DNA of 64,000 bases from Oceanospirillaceae bacterium (GCA_024640955.1 JAHEDZ010000042.1:1-64000); one strand, 5' to 3'; numbered from the stretch's first letter, positions 32,755 to 46,381 are shown. The notes: generated by a model from the letters alone, not told the origin. Made by a program: numbers and translations.

Positions 32755-33606
32755 TTAGGCACTAGCCGCAAGCAAACGCTCGGTAATCAGGCGTTCCGCT
32801 TTAAATGCTGGATAGCGTCCGAGCGAGGTCCAGCGCTGGTCCGGAGAGTGGAAGTCACTGCCGGCAGATACATAACACTGGCGCTGCTGCGCCAGCTTGA
32901 TTAATTCGTGCTGGTGGCCCGGTGTCACACCCGGGAAACTCACCTCAAGGCCGATGGCACCAGCCTCAAGCAGATCAGCCATCAACTCACGAATCTTCGT
33001 GAAGGTGAACTTGTATTTTGTCGGATGCGCCAGCACAACCATGCCACCCGCTTCGGTAATCAGCTCTGTAGCTTCACTATAGCTCGGCCAGGTCGCTTTA
33101 ACATCACCGACCGTGCCTTGGCCAAGATAAGCATCAAATGCCTCCTGCATCGAGCCAACCTTGCCAAGCAGCATCAAAGCTTTGGCAAAGTGTGGGCGAC
33201 CTATCTGCGTTTCGCCTGCCTGCTCTCTCGCCAACTCGTAAAGATTTGAGCCTAGGCCTCGCTTCTCAAGCTTTTGTGCTATTACCCGCGCCCGCTCGTC
33301 TCGCAGTTGCATGAGGTTGTGCATATAGGCCTCGAAGGCGGGTGCCTGAGCATCGAAGTTAAGCCCCACTAAATGAATGACTCGTCCACGCCAGTCGGCC
33401 GTTAACTCGACTCCGTTAACAAACCGCATACCCTGAGACTCTGCTGCAGCGCGCGCTTCGTCCAGACCATCAAGTGTATCGTGGTCAGTCAGCGCGATAA
33501 GCTCAACACCGGCGGCGGCCGCACGTTGCATCACCTCTGCCGGCGGCAGCGCGCCATCGGAAGCGCTACTGTGCATGTGCAGATCAAAATGTGGTCCGCT
33601 ATTCAT
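32755..33606 (-). CDS. rnm: PHP-domain 5'-3' exoribonuclease RNase AM (YciV), 283 aa
   Basis: PHP phosphoesterase fold. The metal-binding motifs are DLHMHSSASDG (HxH), LIALTDHDTLDG, VLAHPTKYK and SAGSDFHSP. The E. coli orthologue removes 5' nucleotides during rRNA maturation and also acts on 3',5'-bisnucleotides. I chose ATG at 33606; the TTG at 33648 would add 14 residues but has no ribosome site. It is divergent from yciB and coupled to yciO. Confidence 0.9.
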   Translation of the reverse strand: MNSGPHFDLHMHSSASDGALPPAEVMQRAAAAGVELIALTDHDTLDGLDEARAAAESQGMRFVNGVELTADWRGRVIHLVGLNFDAQAPAFEAYMHNLMQLRDERARVIAQKLEKRGLGSNLYELAREQAGETQIGRPHFAKALMLLGKVGSMQEAFDAYLGQGTVGDVKATWPSYSEATELITEAGGMVVLAHPTKYKFTFTKIRELMADLLEAGAIGLEVSFPGVTPGHQHELIKLAQQRQCYVSAGSDFHSPDQRWTSLGRYPAFKAERLITERLLAASA

Positions 33607-33712
33607 CTCGGTTTCACTCTGTTGTGACAAACTCTTATACTCTCTCAAATGTCCCGGCCTTACCCGACCAACATGGATTCAGGCCCATTCACAGCAACAC
33701 TGGATATCAACA

Positions 33713-34264
33713 ATGAAAATACTACTCGATTTTTTGCCGGTTATCGTCTTTTTCGCGGTTTATAAATACACCGGTGACATATTGATTGCGACCGCTGTGC
33801 TGATTCCAGCCACCCTACTGCAGATGCTCTACACCTGGCGGGTGCAGAAAAAGATCGAAACCATGCAGCTGGTTACCTTGGCACTCGTCGTGCTGCTCGG
33901 TGGCGCGACTCTGCTGTTTCAAGACAAAGCGTTCATACAGTGGAAGCCGACCGTCGTTAACTGGTTGTTTGCTGTTGGCTTCGTTGGAACGCAGTTTATC
34001 GGCAAAAAGACAGTCGTTGAGCGTTTGATGGGCTCGAGCATCGAGCTACCACAACAGATTTGGCGCCGTCTGAACCTGATCTGGGTGGTTTTCTTTATCG
34101 CCCTGGGCATCGTCAACCTCTATGTCGCTTATAGTTTCAGCGAGGAGACATGGGTTAACTTTAAGCTATTCGGAATGCTGGGCCTAACCTTTATCTTTAT
34201 TATAGCGCAAGGTGTCTACATTTCGCGCCATGCAAAAGAGCCTGAGCAGGAGGCTGGAAACTGA
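33713..34264 (+). CDS. yciB: Septation protein A / intracellular septation protein YciB, 183 aa
   Basis: This inner-membrane protein with five to six helices starts [18 protein letters not shown], and the [15 protein letters not shown] and [20 protein letters not shown] segments are hallmarks of the YciB/IspA septation family. It influences cell division and envelope integrity and is reported to contact elongation and division proteins. The ATG at 33713 is the only start that fits the family. Its TGA overlaps the ATG of yciI. Confidence 0.94.
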   Translation: MKILLDFLPVIVFFAVYKYTGDILIATAVLIPATLLQMLYTWRVQKKIETMQLVTLALVVLLGGATLLFQDKAFIQWKPTVVNWLFAVGFVGTQFIGKKTVVERLMGSSIELPQQIWRRLNLIWVVFFIALGIVNLYVAYSFSEETWVNFKLFGMLGLTFIFIIAQGVYISRHAKEPEQEAGN

Positions 34265-34563
34265 TGTACTACGCCATTATCTCGCAAGATATCCCCGACT
34301 CTCTTGAGCGCCGCATGAGCGTGCGCCCAGCACACGTTGAGCGTCTCAAAGCACTCGCCGATGAGGGGCGTCTTTTGATCGCTGGACCACATCCCGCCAT
34401 TGACAGCGAAGACCCAGCAGAGGCCGGCTTCACGGGCAGCTTGGTCGTTGCAGAGTTTGCTTCATTAACAGAGGCTCAAGCTTGGGCTGACGAAGATCCC
34501 TATGTCAGAGCGGGTGTCTACCAGAGCATAGAGGTCAAACCTTTTAAAAAAGTTTTGCCTTAG
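34264..34563 (+). CDS. yciI: YciI family protein, 99 aa
   Basis: A small ferredoxin-like alpha/beta protein. [17 protein letters not shown], the [11 protein letters not shown] histidine region and [17 protein letters not shown] match YciI. A role in ring-opening or hydrolysis chemistry is proposed for relatives, but the E. coli protein's activity is unclear. It is translationally coupled to yciB (TGATG), with GGAGG upstream. Confidence 0.93.
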   Translation: MYYAIISQDIPDSLERRMSVRPAHVERLKALADEGRLLIAGPHPAIDSEDPAEAGFTGSLVVAEFASLTEAQAWADEDPYVRAGVYQSIEVKPFKKVLP

Positions 34564-34681
34564 ACTACAAAAATTTCGGATTTAGGCTATTGTTTAACCT
34601 AGATTAAGGATCAATCGTGTCTAATGGCGAACACCAAACTGTATCCTTGGTCATTACTCAACGCAAAAGGAACTTCAGAAT

Positions 34682-35278
34682 ATGAAAAAAATTGCACTCG
34701 CAGCTAGCCTAGCCTTGATGGTCGGTTCCACTGCAGCAATGGCCCACGGCGACAAGCCTGGCTACGCTACCCACGCAACTGGCGGTTACGTGATCACTAA
34801 TGGCGCTGGCGATTGCTGGAAAACACCAAACTGGACTGCAGACTACGTTGCACCCGAGTGTGGCGGTGAAGCAGAGATGATGGCTGAGCCGGCACCTAAG
34901 TACATGACCGAGGAGATGACTAAGACCTACGCTCTGTACTTCGACTTCGATAGCACTGTTGTTGGTCGCACTAGTAACATTGTTGATTACATCAACTCAC
35001 AGCAGACACTAAGCTCTGTAGAGCTGACTGGCCACGCTGACCCACTGGGTGATGCGGGCTACAACTTTGCACTGTCACAGCGTCGCGCAGATGCCGTTGC
35101 CACTGAACTGGTAGCAGGCGGTGTTGCAGCTGATAAGATCGTTACTCGCGCTATGGGTGAGAACGCTCCAGTTGCTAACTGTACTGGCTCTGGTGCGCAG
35201 CTAATCGCATGTCTGCGTCCAGACCGTCGTGTAGATGTGACTGTAAACAGCACCGTTGGCAAGATCGTTTACGAATAA
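34682..35278 (+). CDS. OmpA-domain exported protein lacking a beta-barrel, 198 aa
   Basis: A signal peptide (KKIALAASLALMVGSTAAMA, cleavage before HGDKPG) precedes a ~60-residue spacer with two cysteines (DCWKTPN and PECGG). An OmpA C-terminal peptidoglycan-binding domain follows (about residues 85-195), with YFDFDSTVV, VELTGHADPLGDAGYN, LSQRRADAVATEL and CLRPDRRVDV. No membrane beta-barrel or lipobox is present, so it is probably a soluble periplasmic peptidoglycan-binding protein. Codon use is strongly biased (CGT, GGT), suggesting high expression, and a strong terminator follows. Confidence 0.9.
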   Translation: MKKIALAASLALMVGSTAAMAHGDKPGYATHATGGYVITNGAGDCWKTPNWTADYVAPECGGEAEMMAEPAPKYMTEEMTKTYALYFDFDSTVVGRTSNIVDYINSQQTLSSVELTGHADPLGDAGYNFALSQRRADAVATELVAGGVAADKIVTRAMGENAPVANCTGSGAQLIACLRPDRRVDVTVNSTVGKIVYE

Positions 35279-35311
35279 GCCGAAACGCTGTTACACCGCT
35301 TTTACAAAGAG

Positions 35312-35336
35312 AAGCCGGCTAACGCCGGCTTTTTTA
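35312..35336 (+). terminator. Rho-independent terminator after the OmpA-domain gene
   Basis: AAGCCGGC (35312-35319) pairs with GCCGGCTT (35324-35331) around a 4-nt loop and is followed by TTTTTATTT. Confidence 0.92.
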
Positions 35337-35378
35337 TTTGAGTAAAAACATCGATTATCACTTTAGAGGTTGTTGACT

Positions 35379-35801
35379 ATGCGCTACCTGGTCAGCCTAA
35401 TCTTCGCTCTCTCCATAAACTTTGCCATCGCAGATACGTACGACTCACAAAAAGTCGTCTATCACATCAACTACAAAGATATGAGCCGCTTCAGCGCCAC
35501 GCTAGCCAATATGGCCAATCACATTGCTGCAGTTGGCGAAGATCGCATAGATCTCAAAGCGATGGTTCATGGAGAGGCAGTCGAGATCTTTATGAATGCA
35601 ATGGATGATGACGGCCTGCAAATTACTCTCGACGCTGCCCGTTTCAACGGTGTCCAGTTCATTATCTGCGGTAACACCCTAACCGGCTACGATATAACCT
35701 ACGAAGATCTCTACGACGTCTCCGAAGAGGACCTCGTACAAGCAGGCCTCCCCGCGATCATTAAACTCCAGCAACAGGGCTACTTCTACGTCCGCCCTTA
35801 G
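35379..35801 (+). CDS. DsrE-like exported protein, 140 aa
   Basis: A hydrophobic signal sequence (RYLVSLIFALSINFAIA) precedes a domain with the DsrE/F-like pattern: VVYHINYKDMSRFSATLANM, a central VHGEAVEIF and GVQFIICGNTL, where a single cysteine sits at the usual position. DsrE-like proteins take part in sulfur transfer in some contexts, but exported single-domain forms are of unknown role. The start is ATG at 35379 with AGAGG nine bases before it; the TTG at 35370 is less likely. Confidence 0.75.
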   Translation: MRYLVSLIFALSINFAIADTYDSQKVVYHINYKDMSRFSATLANMANHIAAVGEDRIDLKAMVHGEAVEIFMNAMDDDGLQITLDAARFNGVQFIICGNTLTGYDITYEDLYDVSEEDLVQAGLPAIIKLQQQGYFYVRP

Positions 35802-35814
35802 ACGGATTCAGGCT

Positions 35815-35912
35815 CGCCGGGGAGAGGATCGTCGGAGACGCCGTGAACCCATCGATGGGGGCTTGGTGTTTTCATATATGAAAACAACACTCCGCCAACC
35901 CTCTCCCCGCCG
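35815..35912. repeat. Palindromic intergenic element (possible REP/MITE-like repeat)
   Basis: The outer imperfect arms (35815-35837 and 35890-35912, about 18 of 23 positions complementary, centred on GGGGAGAGG/CCTCTCCCC) enclose two perfect palindromes: CCCATCGATGGG (35848-35859) and the 20-bp TGTTTTCATATATGAAAACA (35867-35886). The GTGAACCCATCnATGGGGGCTT part resembles a family of interspersed repeats I associate with marine gammaproteobacterial genomes, but I cannot check this. Confidence 0.7.
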
Positions 35913-35952
35913 GCTACCCCTCTCTGGTGGTCTTAACCGGAACGCCAGTAAC

Positions 35953-35976
35953 AAAAACGGCGACTAAAAAGTCGCC
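35953..35976 (-). terminator. Terminator downstream of purL
   Basis: GGCGACT (35959-35965) pairs with AGTCGCC (35970-35976); on the minus strand it is followed by GTTTTTGTTA. Confidence 0.85.
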
Positions 35977-35994
35977 ATTTGATCTGAGTTAAGA

Positions 35995-38900
35995 TTAACT
36001 AACCCACTTGCGAGCGTTACGGAACATTCGCATCCACGCTCCATCTTCCGACCACTCATCCGGCGCCCAAGAGTTCTGCACTGCACGGAATACACGCTCG
36101 GGATGCGGCATCATGATAGTGACGCGACCATCGCGTGTAGTCACACCAGTGATACCAGCCGGCGAGCCGTTCGGGTTCGCTGGGTAGGTCTCAGTTGCGT
36201 TGCCACGGTTATCAACGTAGCGCAGCGCGACAGTGCCCGAGTCACCGAGGTTAGACAGATGTGTCTGATCTACGAACTCAGCACGACCCTCACCGTGAGC
36301 CACAGCGATTGGCATGCGTGAACCGGCCATGCCATCAAGGAACAGAGAGTCAGATTTCTGTACTTCAACCATCGCTACACGTGCTTCAAACTGCTCAGAG
36401 TTGTTGCGCACGAAGTGTGGCCACAGGTCGGCACCCGGGATCAGCTCGTGCAGGTTAGAGAGCATCTGACAGCCGTTACATACACCCAGAGCAAAGCTAT
36501 CCTCGCGCGCAAAGAAGGCGCTGAACTGGTCGCGAGCACGTGGGTTAAAAAGGACTGACTTAGCCCAGCCCTCACCGGCACCGAGTACGTCACCATATGA
36601 GAAGCCACCGCAAGCAACCAAACCTTTGAACTGGTCCAGCGAGATACGGCCGCTGAGGATGTCGCTCATATGAACGTCGACGGCGTTAAAGCCGGCGCGA
36701 TCGAAGGCTGCAGCCATCTCGATCTGTCCGTTAACGCCCTGCTCCCGCAGAATGGCCATCTCTGGGCGAGCACCCGTCGAAATGAATGGCGCAGCGACAT
36801 CGTCGTTCTGATCGAAGCTCAGTTCTGCATTCAGACCCGGATCTTCGGCATCTAGCAGCGCGTCAAACTCCTGCTGAGCACACTCTGAGTTATCACGCAG
36901 TGACTGCACACGGTAGGAGGTCTCCGCCCACCAACGCTGCAGCGTTACACGGCTCTCAGAGTAGATATCTTCATCATCGAAGCTCAGCGTGATGCAGTCA
37001 TCAGGGTTTGGCGCACCGATAACAGCTGCAATGTCACCTAGGCCCGCCGCAGAGAGTTCTGTCAGAACTTGCTCAGTATTCTCGCGTTTCACCTGGATCA
37101 CAGCACCGAGCTCTTCATTGAAGAGGGCCGATGCAACATCAGCGCGATCCTGCGCGATCAGATCCAGACTTATATCTACACCCGTACGACCGGCAAAAGC
37201 CATCTCAGCCAGAGTCGCGAACAGTCCACCGTCCGCACGGTCGTGGTAGGCCAACAGAAGACCCTGGTTGTTGAGCTCCTGCACTGCAGCAAAGAAAGTT
37301 GCGAAAGTATCAGCATCGTCCAAATCTGGAACTGACCGACCCACTTCATTGTAGACCTGTGCCAGTGCAGAGAGGCCCATGCGGTTCTGGCCTGCGCCAA
37401 GATCCAGCAATATCAGATCCGTCTCGCCCTGATCGGTGCGCAGCTGAGGTGTGAGTACTTTACGCACATCTGTCACTGGCGCGAAACCCGAGATCACCAA
37501 GGAGAGAGGCGCCGTAACGCTCTTCTGCTCATCACCGTCTTGCCAAACGGTGCGCATCGACATTGAGTCTTTACCGACAGGAATGGTTATACCCAACTGC
37601 GGACAGAGCTCCATGCCCACGGCACGCACAGTGTCATAGAGTTTCTCATCCTCGCCCGGGTGGCCAGCGGCACACATCCAGTTAGCTGAGAGTTTGATAT
37701 CTTCAACCGCGCTGATTGGTGTACCGGCCATGTTCGTCAGCGTCTCACCGATAGCCATGCGCCCTGATGCGGGGCCATCAATGAGGGCTAGCGGTGTGCG
37801 TTCACCCATTGCCATCGCCTCACCTGCGTAGGTGTTAAATCCGGTTGCCGTTACGGCACAGTCAGCCACAGGAACCTGCCAGGGGCCGACCATCTGATCG
37901 CGCACAACCTGGCCGGTAATCGAACGGTCACCGATGGTGATCAAAAACGACTTAGACGCAACAGCTGGGAGCTTCATAACACGCTCTACCGCATCAGCCA
38001 GCTCAACCTTCGAGCAGTCAAACTCGCGCACTTCATATGCAACACGCGTCACTGAGCGATGCATCTTAGGTGGTTTACCGAATAGGACCGACATCGGCAG
38101 ATCAACCGGCTTATTCTCAAAATGGGTATCGCCCAGCGTTAGATGGTGCTCCTCGGTTGCGGTTCCGACGACAGCATAAGGGCAGCGCTCGCGCTCACAA
38201 ATTGCTTCGAAACGCGCCATATTTTCCGGCGAAACTGCCATAACATAGCGTTCTTGCGCTTCGTTACACCAGATCTCCAGCGGTGCCATACCCGGTTCAT
38301 CATTGTTAACCTTGCGCAACGCAAAATCACCGCCGCGACCACCATCTTTAACAAGTTCTGGGAAAGCGTTAGAGAGACCACCCGCGCCTACATCATGGAT
38401 GAAGGCGATCGGGTTAGCGTCACCGAGCTGCCAGCACTGGTCAATAACTTCCTGACAGCGGCGCTCCATCTCTGGGTTACCACGCTGAACTGACGCAAAA
38501 TCCAGATCCGCAGACGAGCTACCTGATGCCATCGATGATGCAGCACCACCACCAAGACCGATCAACATTGCAGGTCCGCCGAGGCAGATCAGTTTCGCAC
38601 CAACCTCAATTTCAGCTTTCTCTACATGGTCAGCACGAATATTGCCCATACCGCCCGCCAGCATAATCGGTTTGTGATAACCGCGTACCTCTTCACCGTT
38701 GGCGCCGTTGACCTTCTGTTCAAACGTACGGAAGTAACCGTTGAGGTTAGGGCGACCAAACTCATTGTTGAATGCTGCACCACCGATAGGCCCCTCGATC
38801 ATGATATCGAGTGCAGAGACAATACGTTCAGGCTTACCGTATTTGGACTCCCAAGGCTGCTCGAAGCCGGGGATATTGAGGTCAGAAACGGTGAAACCTG

Positions 38901-39897
38901 TCAGGCCCGCTTTCGGCTTAGCGCCACGTCCAGTTGCACCCTCATCGCGAATCTCTCCACCAGAACCGGTAGCGGCGCCCGAGAAGGGGGCAATCGCCGT
39001 TGGGTGATTGTGGGTCTCAACCTTCATCAGGATATGTACCGGCTCCTCACTGAAACCGTAAGCCTTAGACTCCGGGTTAGGGAAGAAGCGTGCAGCGACT
39101 GACCCTTCGATTACAGCAGCGTTATCTTTGTAAGCTGATAGAACTCGGTCACCCGCCATCTCATAGGTGTTTTTGATCATACCGAAGAGCGATTTCTGCT
39201 GCGCTTCGCCATCAATATCCCAAGAGGCGTTGAAGATCTTATGGCGACAATGCTCAGAGTTAGCCTGAGCAAACATCATCAGTTCAACATCACTAGGGTC
39301 GCGATCCAACTCCTGGAACGCCTCTACGAGATAATCGATCTCATCGTCTGCAAGTGCCAGCCCGAGTGAGACGTTCGCTGCCTCAAGCGCTGGACGACCA
39401 CCCGAAAGGATCTCGACACGAGACATCGGACGTGGTTCATCATGGCTGAACAGTGAGGCACCCTGCTCCATTTGTGCAAATACGACCTCAACCATGCGAT
39501 CGTGCAGTGCAGCGCTGACAGCGGTGTGTTCTTCTGCGCTGAGAGCTGCCTCTGCGCTGATGTAGTAGGCAACGCCACGCTCAAGTCGCTGTACTGCCTC
39601 AAGGCCACAGTTATGCGCAATATCGGTCGCCTTGCTCGACCAGGGAGAGATTGTACCTGGGCGTGGCACGACTAATTGCAACTGCCCCTGAGGTTCATGC
39701 GCCTCGGCTTTGGGGCCATAGCGCAGTAGTCGACCTAGAATTTCAGACTCTTCAGAGGAGAGGTCACGAGTGACTTCGGCGAAGTGGATATACTCAGCAT
39801 ACAAGTCAGTGACTTTAGCAACACGCGACTGAACAGCGTTCAGAAGTTTAGCGTGACGGAAGGCTGAGAGAGCTGGAGCTCCACGCAATACGAGCAT
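35995..39897 (-). CDS. purL: Phosphoribosylformylglycinamidine synthase PurL, 1300 aa
   Basis: The large single-chain FGAM synthase converts FGAR, glutamine and ATP to FGAM in step 4 of purine synthesis. An N-terminal PurS-like domain is followed by duplicated AIRS-like domains ([36 protein letters not shown]) and a C-terminal class I glutaminase, in which the nucleophile is the Cys of [10 protein letters not shown] and the dyad lies in MPHPERVFR. The length matches E. coli PurL (1295 aa). The start is MLVLRG at 39897, with AGAGG upstream. It is divergent from mltF, the conserved gammaproteobacterial arrangement. Confidence 0.99.
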   Translation of the reverse strand: MLVLRGAPALSAFRHAKLLNAVQSRVAKVTDLYAEYIHFAEVTRDLSSEESEILGRLLRYGPKAEAHEPQGQLQLVVPRPGTISPWSSKATDIAHNCGLEAVQRLERGVAYYISAEAALSAEEHTAVSAALHDRMVEVVFAQMEQGASLFSHDEPRPMSRVEILSGGRPALEAANVSLGLALADDEIDYLVEAFQELDRDPSDVELMMFAQANSEHCRHKIFNASWDIDGEAQQKSLFGMIKNTYEMAGDRVLSAYKDNAAVIEGSVAARFFPNPESKAYGFSEEPVHILMKVETHNHPTAIAPFSGAATGSGGEIRDEGATGRGAKPKAGLTGFTVSDLNIPGFEQPWESKYGKPERIVSALDIMIEGPIGGAAFNNEFGRPNLNGYFRTFEQKVNGANGEEVRGYHKPIMLAGGMGNIRADHVEKAEIEVGAKLICLGGPAMLIGLGGGAASSMASGSSSADLDFASVQRGNPEMERRCQEVIDQCWQLGDANPIAFIHDVGAGGLSNAFPELVKDGGRGGDFALRKVNNDEPGMAPLEIWCNEAQERYVMAVSPENMARFEAICERERCPYAVVGTATEEHHLTLGDTHFENKPVDLPMSVLFGKPPKMHRSVTRVAYEVREFDCSKVELADAVERVMKLPAVASKSFLITIGDRSITGQVVRDQMVGPWQVPVADCAVTATGFNTYAGEAMAMGERTPLALIDGPASGRMAIGETLTNMAGTPISAVEDIKLSANWMCAAGHPGEDEKLYDTVRAVGMELCPQLGITIPVGKDSMSMRTVWQDGDEQKSVTAPLSLVISGFAPVTDVRKVLTPQLRTDQGETDLILLDLGAGQNRMGLSALAQVYNEVGRSVPDLDDADTFATFFAAVQELNNQGLLLAYHDRADGGLFATLAEMAFAGRTGVDISLDLIAQDRADVASALFNEELGAVIQVKRENTEQVLTELSAAGLGDIAAVIGAPNPDDCITLSFDDEDIYSESRVTLQRWWAETSYRVQSLRDNSECAQQEFDALLDAEDPGLNAELSFDQNDDVAAPFISTGARPEMAILREQGVNGQIEMAAAFDRAGFNAVDVHMSDILSGRISLDQFKGLVACGGFSYGDVLGAGEGWAKSVLFNPRARDQFSAFFAREDSFALGVCNGCQMLSNLHELIPGADLWPHFVRNNSEQFEARVAMVEVQKSDSLFLDGMAGSRMPIAVAHGEGRAEFVDQTHLSNLGDSGTVALRYVDNRGNATETYPANPNGSPAGITGVTTRDGRVTIMMPHPERVFRAVQNSWAPDEWSEDGAWMRMFRNARKWVS

Positions 39898-40010
39898 CTT
39901 GGTACGAACCTCTTAAGATTCCTGAATTCAGGCGTTGGAAAGCGCACAATTTTATCGCAAACTGCATCAATAAGGGAGCCCAAAACGGGCCGGAGGCTCG
40001 TAGTCACCTA

Positions 40011-42013
<2,003 letters not shown>

Positions 42014-42038
42014 TTATGGCGCACTCACTAGAACGAAA

Positions 42039-42065
42039 AAAGGCCCCCGTCACATCGGGAGCCTT
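42039..42065 (-). terminator. Terminator after the winged-helix protein gene
   Basis: An imperfect stem pairs AAGGCccCCG with CGGgaGCCTT. On the minus strand it is followed by TTTTTTCGTTC. Confidence 0.75.
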
Positions 42066-42087
42066 CTTGCAAGATCAAAACCTAGAC

Positions 42088-42384
42088 TTACACGTTCAGT
42101 TTGTAACGTGAACTACGCGGCCCAGCAACACGCTCGATGAGCTGGCAATCTTCCAGTTTCTTCAGCGACTTGAAGAATTGTGAGCGAGAGACTGAACCCT
42201 CCTCCACTTCGTTCTCAAGGAAACGCTCGTAACTCAGAGCAGCTTCGCCAGAGTTCTGATCTGCAACCTTCCACAGTACGTTTAGGACCTGACGATCCGC
42301 TTCGGTGAGACCTTCAACACCCAGCTCGCGCGCTGTCGAATCAATCAAACGAAGAAGATCTAAGAAAAATCTCAAACTGCTCAT
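42088..42384 (-). CDS. Small winged-helix protein, 98 aa
   Basis: The pattern of helices followed by a short wing (SRSQFFKSLKKLEDCQLIER then VAGPRSSRYKLNV) fits a MarR/PadR-like winged-helix DNA-binding domain of under 100 residues. I do not recognise a named family. The N-terminus (SSLRFFLDLLRLIDSTAREL) is probably a dimerisation helix. A strong AAGGAG ribosome site precedes the ATG, and a terminator follows, so it is monocistronic. Its targets are unknown. Confidence 0.65.
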   Translation of the reverse strand: MSSLRFFLDLLRLIDSTARELGVEGLTEADRQVLNVLWKVADQNSGEAALSYERFLENEVEEGSVSRSQFFKSLKKLEDCQLIERVAGPRSSRYKLNV

Positions 42385-42498
42385 AAGGTCTCTCCTTGAG
42401 TACCATTTAGTTTGCTGCCGTCATAGAGATGCATGTACTAATTTGCACTGCACCAGCGACGATTAGTTAATCTCTATTACAAGAATAGCACGGGAGGA

Positions 42499-42894
42499 CT
42501 AAGAATATACTGAGAAGATGTTCACAGTATGAAACAGATTCAACCGTCCAAATAGCGGGTGCTCACGACTGAAGTTAAACAGCACAATCGGAAAGTAGAC
42601 CACAAAAGCCCCCAAAGACCCGTAGAGGGCGACTTATGGGAGACTTCTACCAAAGTAGAGATCCATCGTAGCGTGCGCAAAGAAGATCGGCACAATCGCC
42701 GCGGCGCCGCCGAAAGCTGCGAAGATTACCTTAAACCCGAACGGGATAAATAGCAGGCTCACCAGGCTTACCACACCCGAACTAAACACCATCTGCTCCA
42801 ACGGAAAGATAATGTTGAACTGCACCAAAAAGGCGAGCATCAATACGACATAAACGCCTAACTGAAAGATGACATTCGACTGTAGGTATCTCAT
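42499..42894 (-). pseudogene. Four-helix membrane protein gene interrupted by in-frame TAA
   Basis: From ATG 42894 the frame gives 86 residues with three membrane helices (FQLGVYVVLMLAFLVQF, SGVVSLVSLLFIPFGF, FGGAAAIVPIFFAHATMD) and stops at TAA (42634-42636). The same frame then continues without a shift for 44 more residues, including a fourth helix VALYGSLGAFVVYFPIVLF, to a TAG at 42499-42501. A continuing hydrophobic, coding-like sequence behind the stop suggests a recent nonsense mutation, not a natural end. The family is not recognised; the LLFIPFGF region recalls small sensory membrane domains. If 86 aa is the true product, it is CDS 42634-42894. Confidence 0.6.
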
Positions 42895-42971
42895 CTATTC
42901 CATCCAGCGCTCGATTGGACCTCATATTTCACGCCACGTCAGCATGGCAGGTTCTTACACCGACACAAGCA

Positions 42972-42985
42972 TGCAACTGGTTGCA
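42972..42985. promoter_or_regulatory. Palindromic operator-like site TGCAAC-TG-GTTGCA
   Basis: A 6-bp perfect dyad lies in the 290-bp gap between the interrupted membrane gene and the guaA terminator. It resembles a regulator half-site pair, but the cognate protein is unknown. The rest of the gap (42895-43144) contains no supported gene. Confidence 0.35.
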
Positions 42986-43144
42986 ATTTATCGAATTATG
43001 CTGCCATTTTCGCCAAACACAGACTAAGTCTCAACGCTTAGACCCGAAACTGAACCATAACCACCAAAAAATCCAGCTATCGATCACCTGCAACGGATTG
43101 CAGATATTTCATGTTGATAGACATAACAACTTCCAAAAGGGACA

Positions 43145-43170
43145 AAAAAGCCCGCTATAGCGGGCTTTTT
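43145..43170. terminator. Bidirectional terminator after guaA
   Basis: A 26-bp perfect palindrome, AAAAAGCCCGCTA then TAGCGGGCTTTTT, with A- and T-tracts on either side. It ends guaA on the minus strand. Confidence 0.95.
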
Positions 43171-43186
43171 GTATTGAGAGTATTAG

Positions 43187-44767
43187 TTACTCCCACTCAA
43201 TTGTCGCAGGCGGCTTCGACGAAACGTCGTAAGTTACCCGAGAAACCTGATCGATCTCGTTAATGATACGGCTCGATACAGTCTCAAGAAGTTCGTACGG
43301 CAGGTGCGCCCAACGAGCAGTCATAAAGTCGATGGTCTCTACGGCACGTAGTGCAATCACGTACTCGTAACGACGACCATCACCAACTACACCGACAGAC
43401 TTAACCGGCAGGAATACTGCGAAAGCCTGGCTGGTTTTGTGATACCAATCAGCGTTGTGCAGCTCTTCGATGAAGATCGCATCTGCTTCGCGCAGGATAT
43501 CGGCGTACTCTTTTTTAACTTCACCGAGAATACGCACACCCAGACCTGGTCCCGGGAACGGGTGACGGTAGACCATGTCGTATGGCAGGCCGAGTTCAAG
43601 ACCGATCTTGCGTACTTCATCCTTGAATAGCTCGCGCAGCGGCTCAACCAATTCAAAGGCCATATCCTCGGGCAGACCACCGACGTTATGGTGTGATTTA
43701 ATCACGTGCGCTTTGCCGGTTTTCGAGGCAGCAGACTCAATCACATCGGGATAGATAGTGCCCTGGGCGAGGAAACGACAGTTCTGAAGCTTGGCTGCCT
43801 CCTGGTCGAACACTTCGATGAAGGTGTTACCGATTATCTTACGCTTAGCCTCAGGATCATTTTCACCTTTGAGGCGGCCGAGGAACATCTCTTCAGCATC
43901 GGCACGGATAACACGCACACCCATATTTTTGGCGAACATATCCATAACCTGATCGCCCTCGGTTTTGCGCAGCAGACCATTATCTACAAACACACAGGTG
44001 AGCTTATCGCCAATCGCTTTGTGCAGCAGCGCAGCCACGACAGATGAATCGACACCGCCCGAGAGACCCAGCAAAACTTTGTCATTGCCAACCTGTGCCT
44101 GGACGCGCTCAATCATATCTTCGATGATATTCGCAGCTGTCCAAAGTGCTTCGGTACCACAGATCTCGCGCACGAAACGCTCAAGAATACGCAGACCCTG
44201 TTTGGTGTGCGTCACTTCAGGGTGGAACTGCACGCCAAACAGCTGGCGAGCGGGATCGCACATAGCCGCTACCGGAGCAGATTCAGTTGCTGCGATACAG
44301 TGGAAGCCCTCAGGCATCTCAACCACTTTGTCACCGTGGCTCATCCAGACATCTAGCGAGAGCACACCGTTGTTAGCGATATGATCCTCAATACCCTCGA
44401 GTAGAAGGCTCGGGGTATCAGACAAACTGACTCGGGCGTAACCAAACTCGCGCTCATCCGAGCTGGCAACCTTACCGCCTAGCTGCTCAGCCATTGTCTG
44501 CATGCCGTAACAGATACCCAGTACAGGAACACCCAGGTCAAACACGACTTGGGGCGCGCGCGGCGAATCCAGCTCAGTCACAGACTCCGGACCGCCCGCA
44601 AGAATGATCCCCTTCGGGTTGAACGCGCGAATCTCCGCCTCATCCATATCCCAAGCATAGATCTCGGAGTAGACGCCGATCTCACGCACACGGCGTGCAA
44701 TTAGTTGTGTGTATTGCGATCCAAAGTCGAGAATCAGAATACGCTGTGCATGAATATCGAGACTCAT
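43187..44767 (-). CDS. guaA: GMP synthase (glutamine-hydrolysing) GuaA, 526 aa
   Basis: The N-terminal class I glutamine amidotransferase has its nucleophile in [12 protein letters not shown] and the His-Glu pair in [11 protein letters not shown]. The C-terminal ATP pyrophosphatase domain has the PP-loop [16 protein letters not shown] near residues 233-248, followed by the dimerisation domain ending IEWE. It aminates XMP to GMP. It follows guaB on the same strand, but a terminator-like hairpin occupies its leader 37-72 nt before the ATG. GGAG lies nine bases upstream of the start. Confidence 0.99.
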   Translation of the reverse strand: MSLDIHAQRILILDFGSQYTQLIARRVREIGVYSEIYAWDMDEAEIRAFNPKGIILAGGPESVTELDSPRAPQVVFDLGVPVLGICYGMQTMAEQLGGKVASSDEREFGYARVSLSDTPSLLLEGIEDHIANNGVLSLDVWMSHGDKVVEMPEGFHCIAATESAPVAAMCDPARQLFGVQFHPEVTHTKQGLRILERFVREICGTEALWTAANIIEDMIERVQAQVGNDKVLLGLSGGVDSSVVAALLHKAIGDKLTCVFVDNGLLRKTEGDQVMDMFAKNMGVRVIRADAEEMFLGRLKGENDPEAKRKIIGNTFIEVFDQEAAKLQNCRFLAQGTIYPDVIESAASKTGKAHVIKSHHNVGGLPEDMAFELVEPLRELFKDEVRKIGLELGLPYDMVYRHPFPGPGLGVRILGEVKKEYADILREADAIFIEELHNADWYHKTSQAFAVFLPVKSVGVVGDGRRYEYVIALRAVETIDFMTARWAHLPYELLETVSSRIINEIDQVSRVTYDVSSKPPATIEWE

Positions 44768-44803
44768 TTCAGTGACTCCACCGAGGGGCGAATCTAGCCC
44801 GTA

Positions 44804-44839
44804 AATAAAAAATGGGGCAGTTCAATTTGCAACTACCCC
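44804..44839 (-). terminator. Terminator or attenuator between guaB and guaA
   Basis: On the minus strand GGGGTAGTT pairs with AACTGCCCC around an 8-nt loop (one G-U pair) and is followed by ATTTTTTATTT. It is a good intrinsic terminator within the guaB-guaA gap, so guaA depends on read-through or a separate start. Confidence 0.75.
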
Positions 44840-44873
44840 ACTTGAGTAAGTGTTTCAGGCGCTACCGCTGCTC

Positions 44874-46370
<1,497 letters not shown>

Positions 46371-46381
46371 TTAAGCGCGCG

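Noticed and set aside
35995-39897. Numerous long antisense open frames within purL
   Set aside because: They are shadows of a highly conserved gene with strong codon bias; none has a ribosome site or recognisable domain.
42915-43160. Plus-strand open frame of 81 codons between the interrupted membrane gene and guaA
   Set aside because: No ribosome site, unlikely composition, and it runs into the guaA terminator hairpin.
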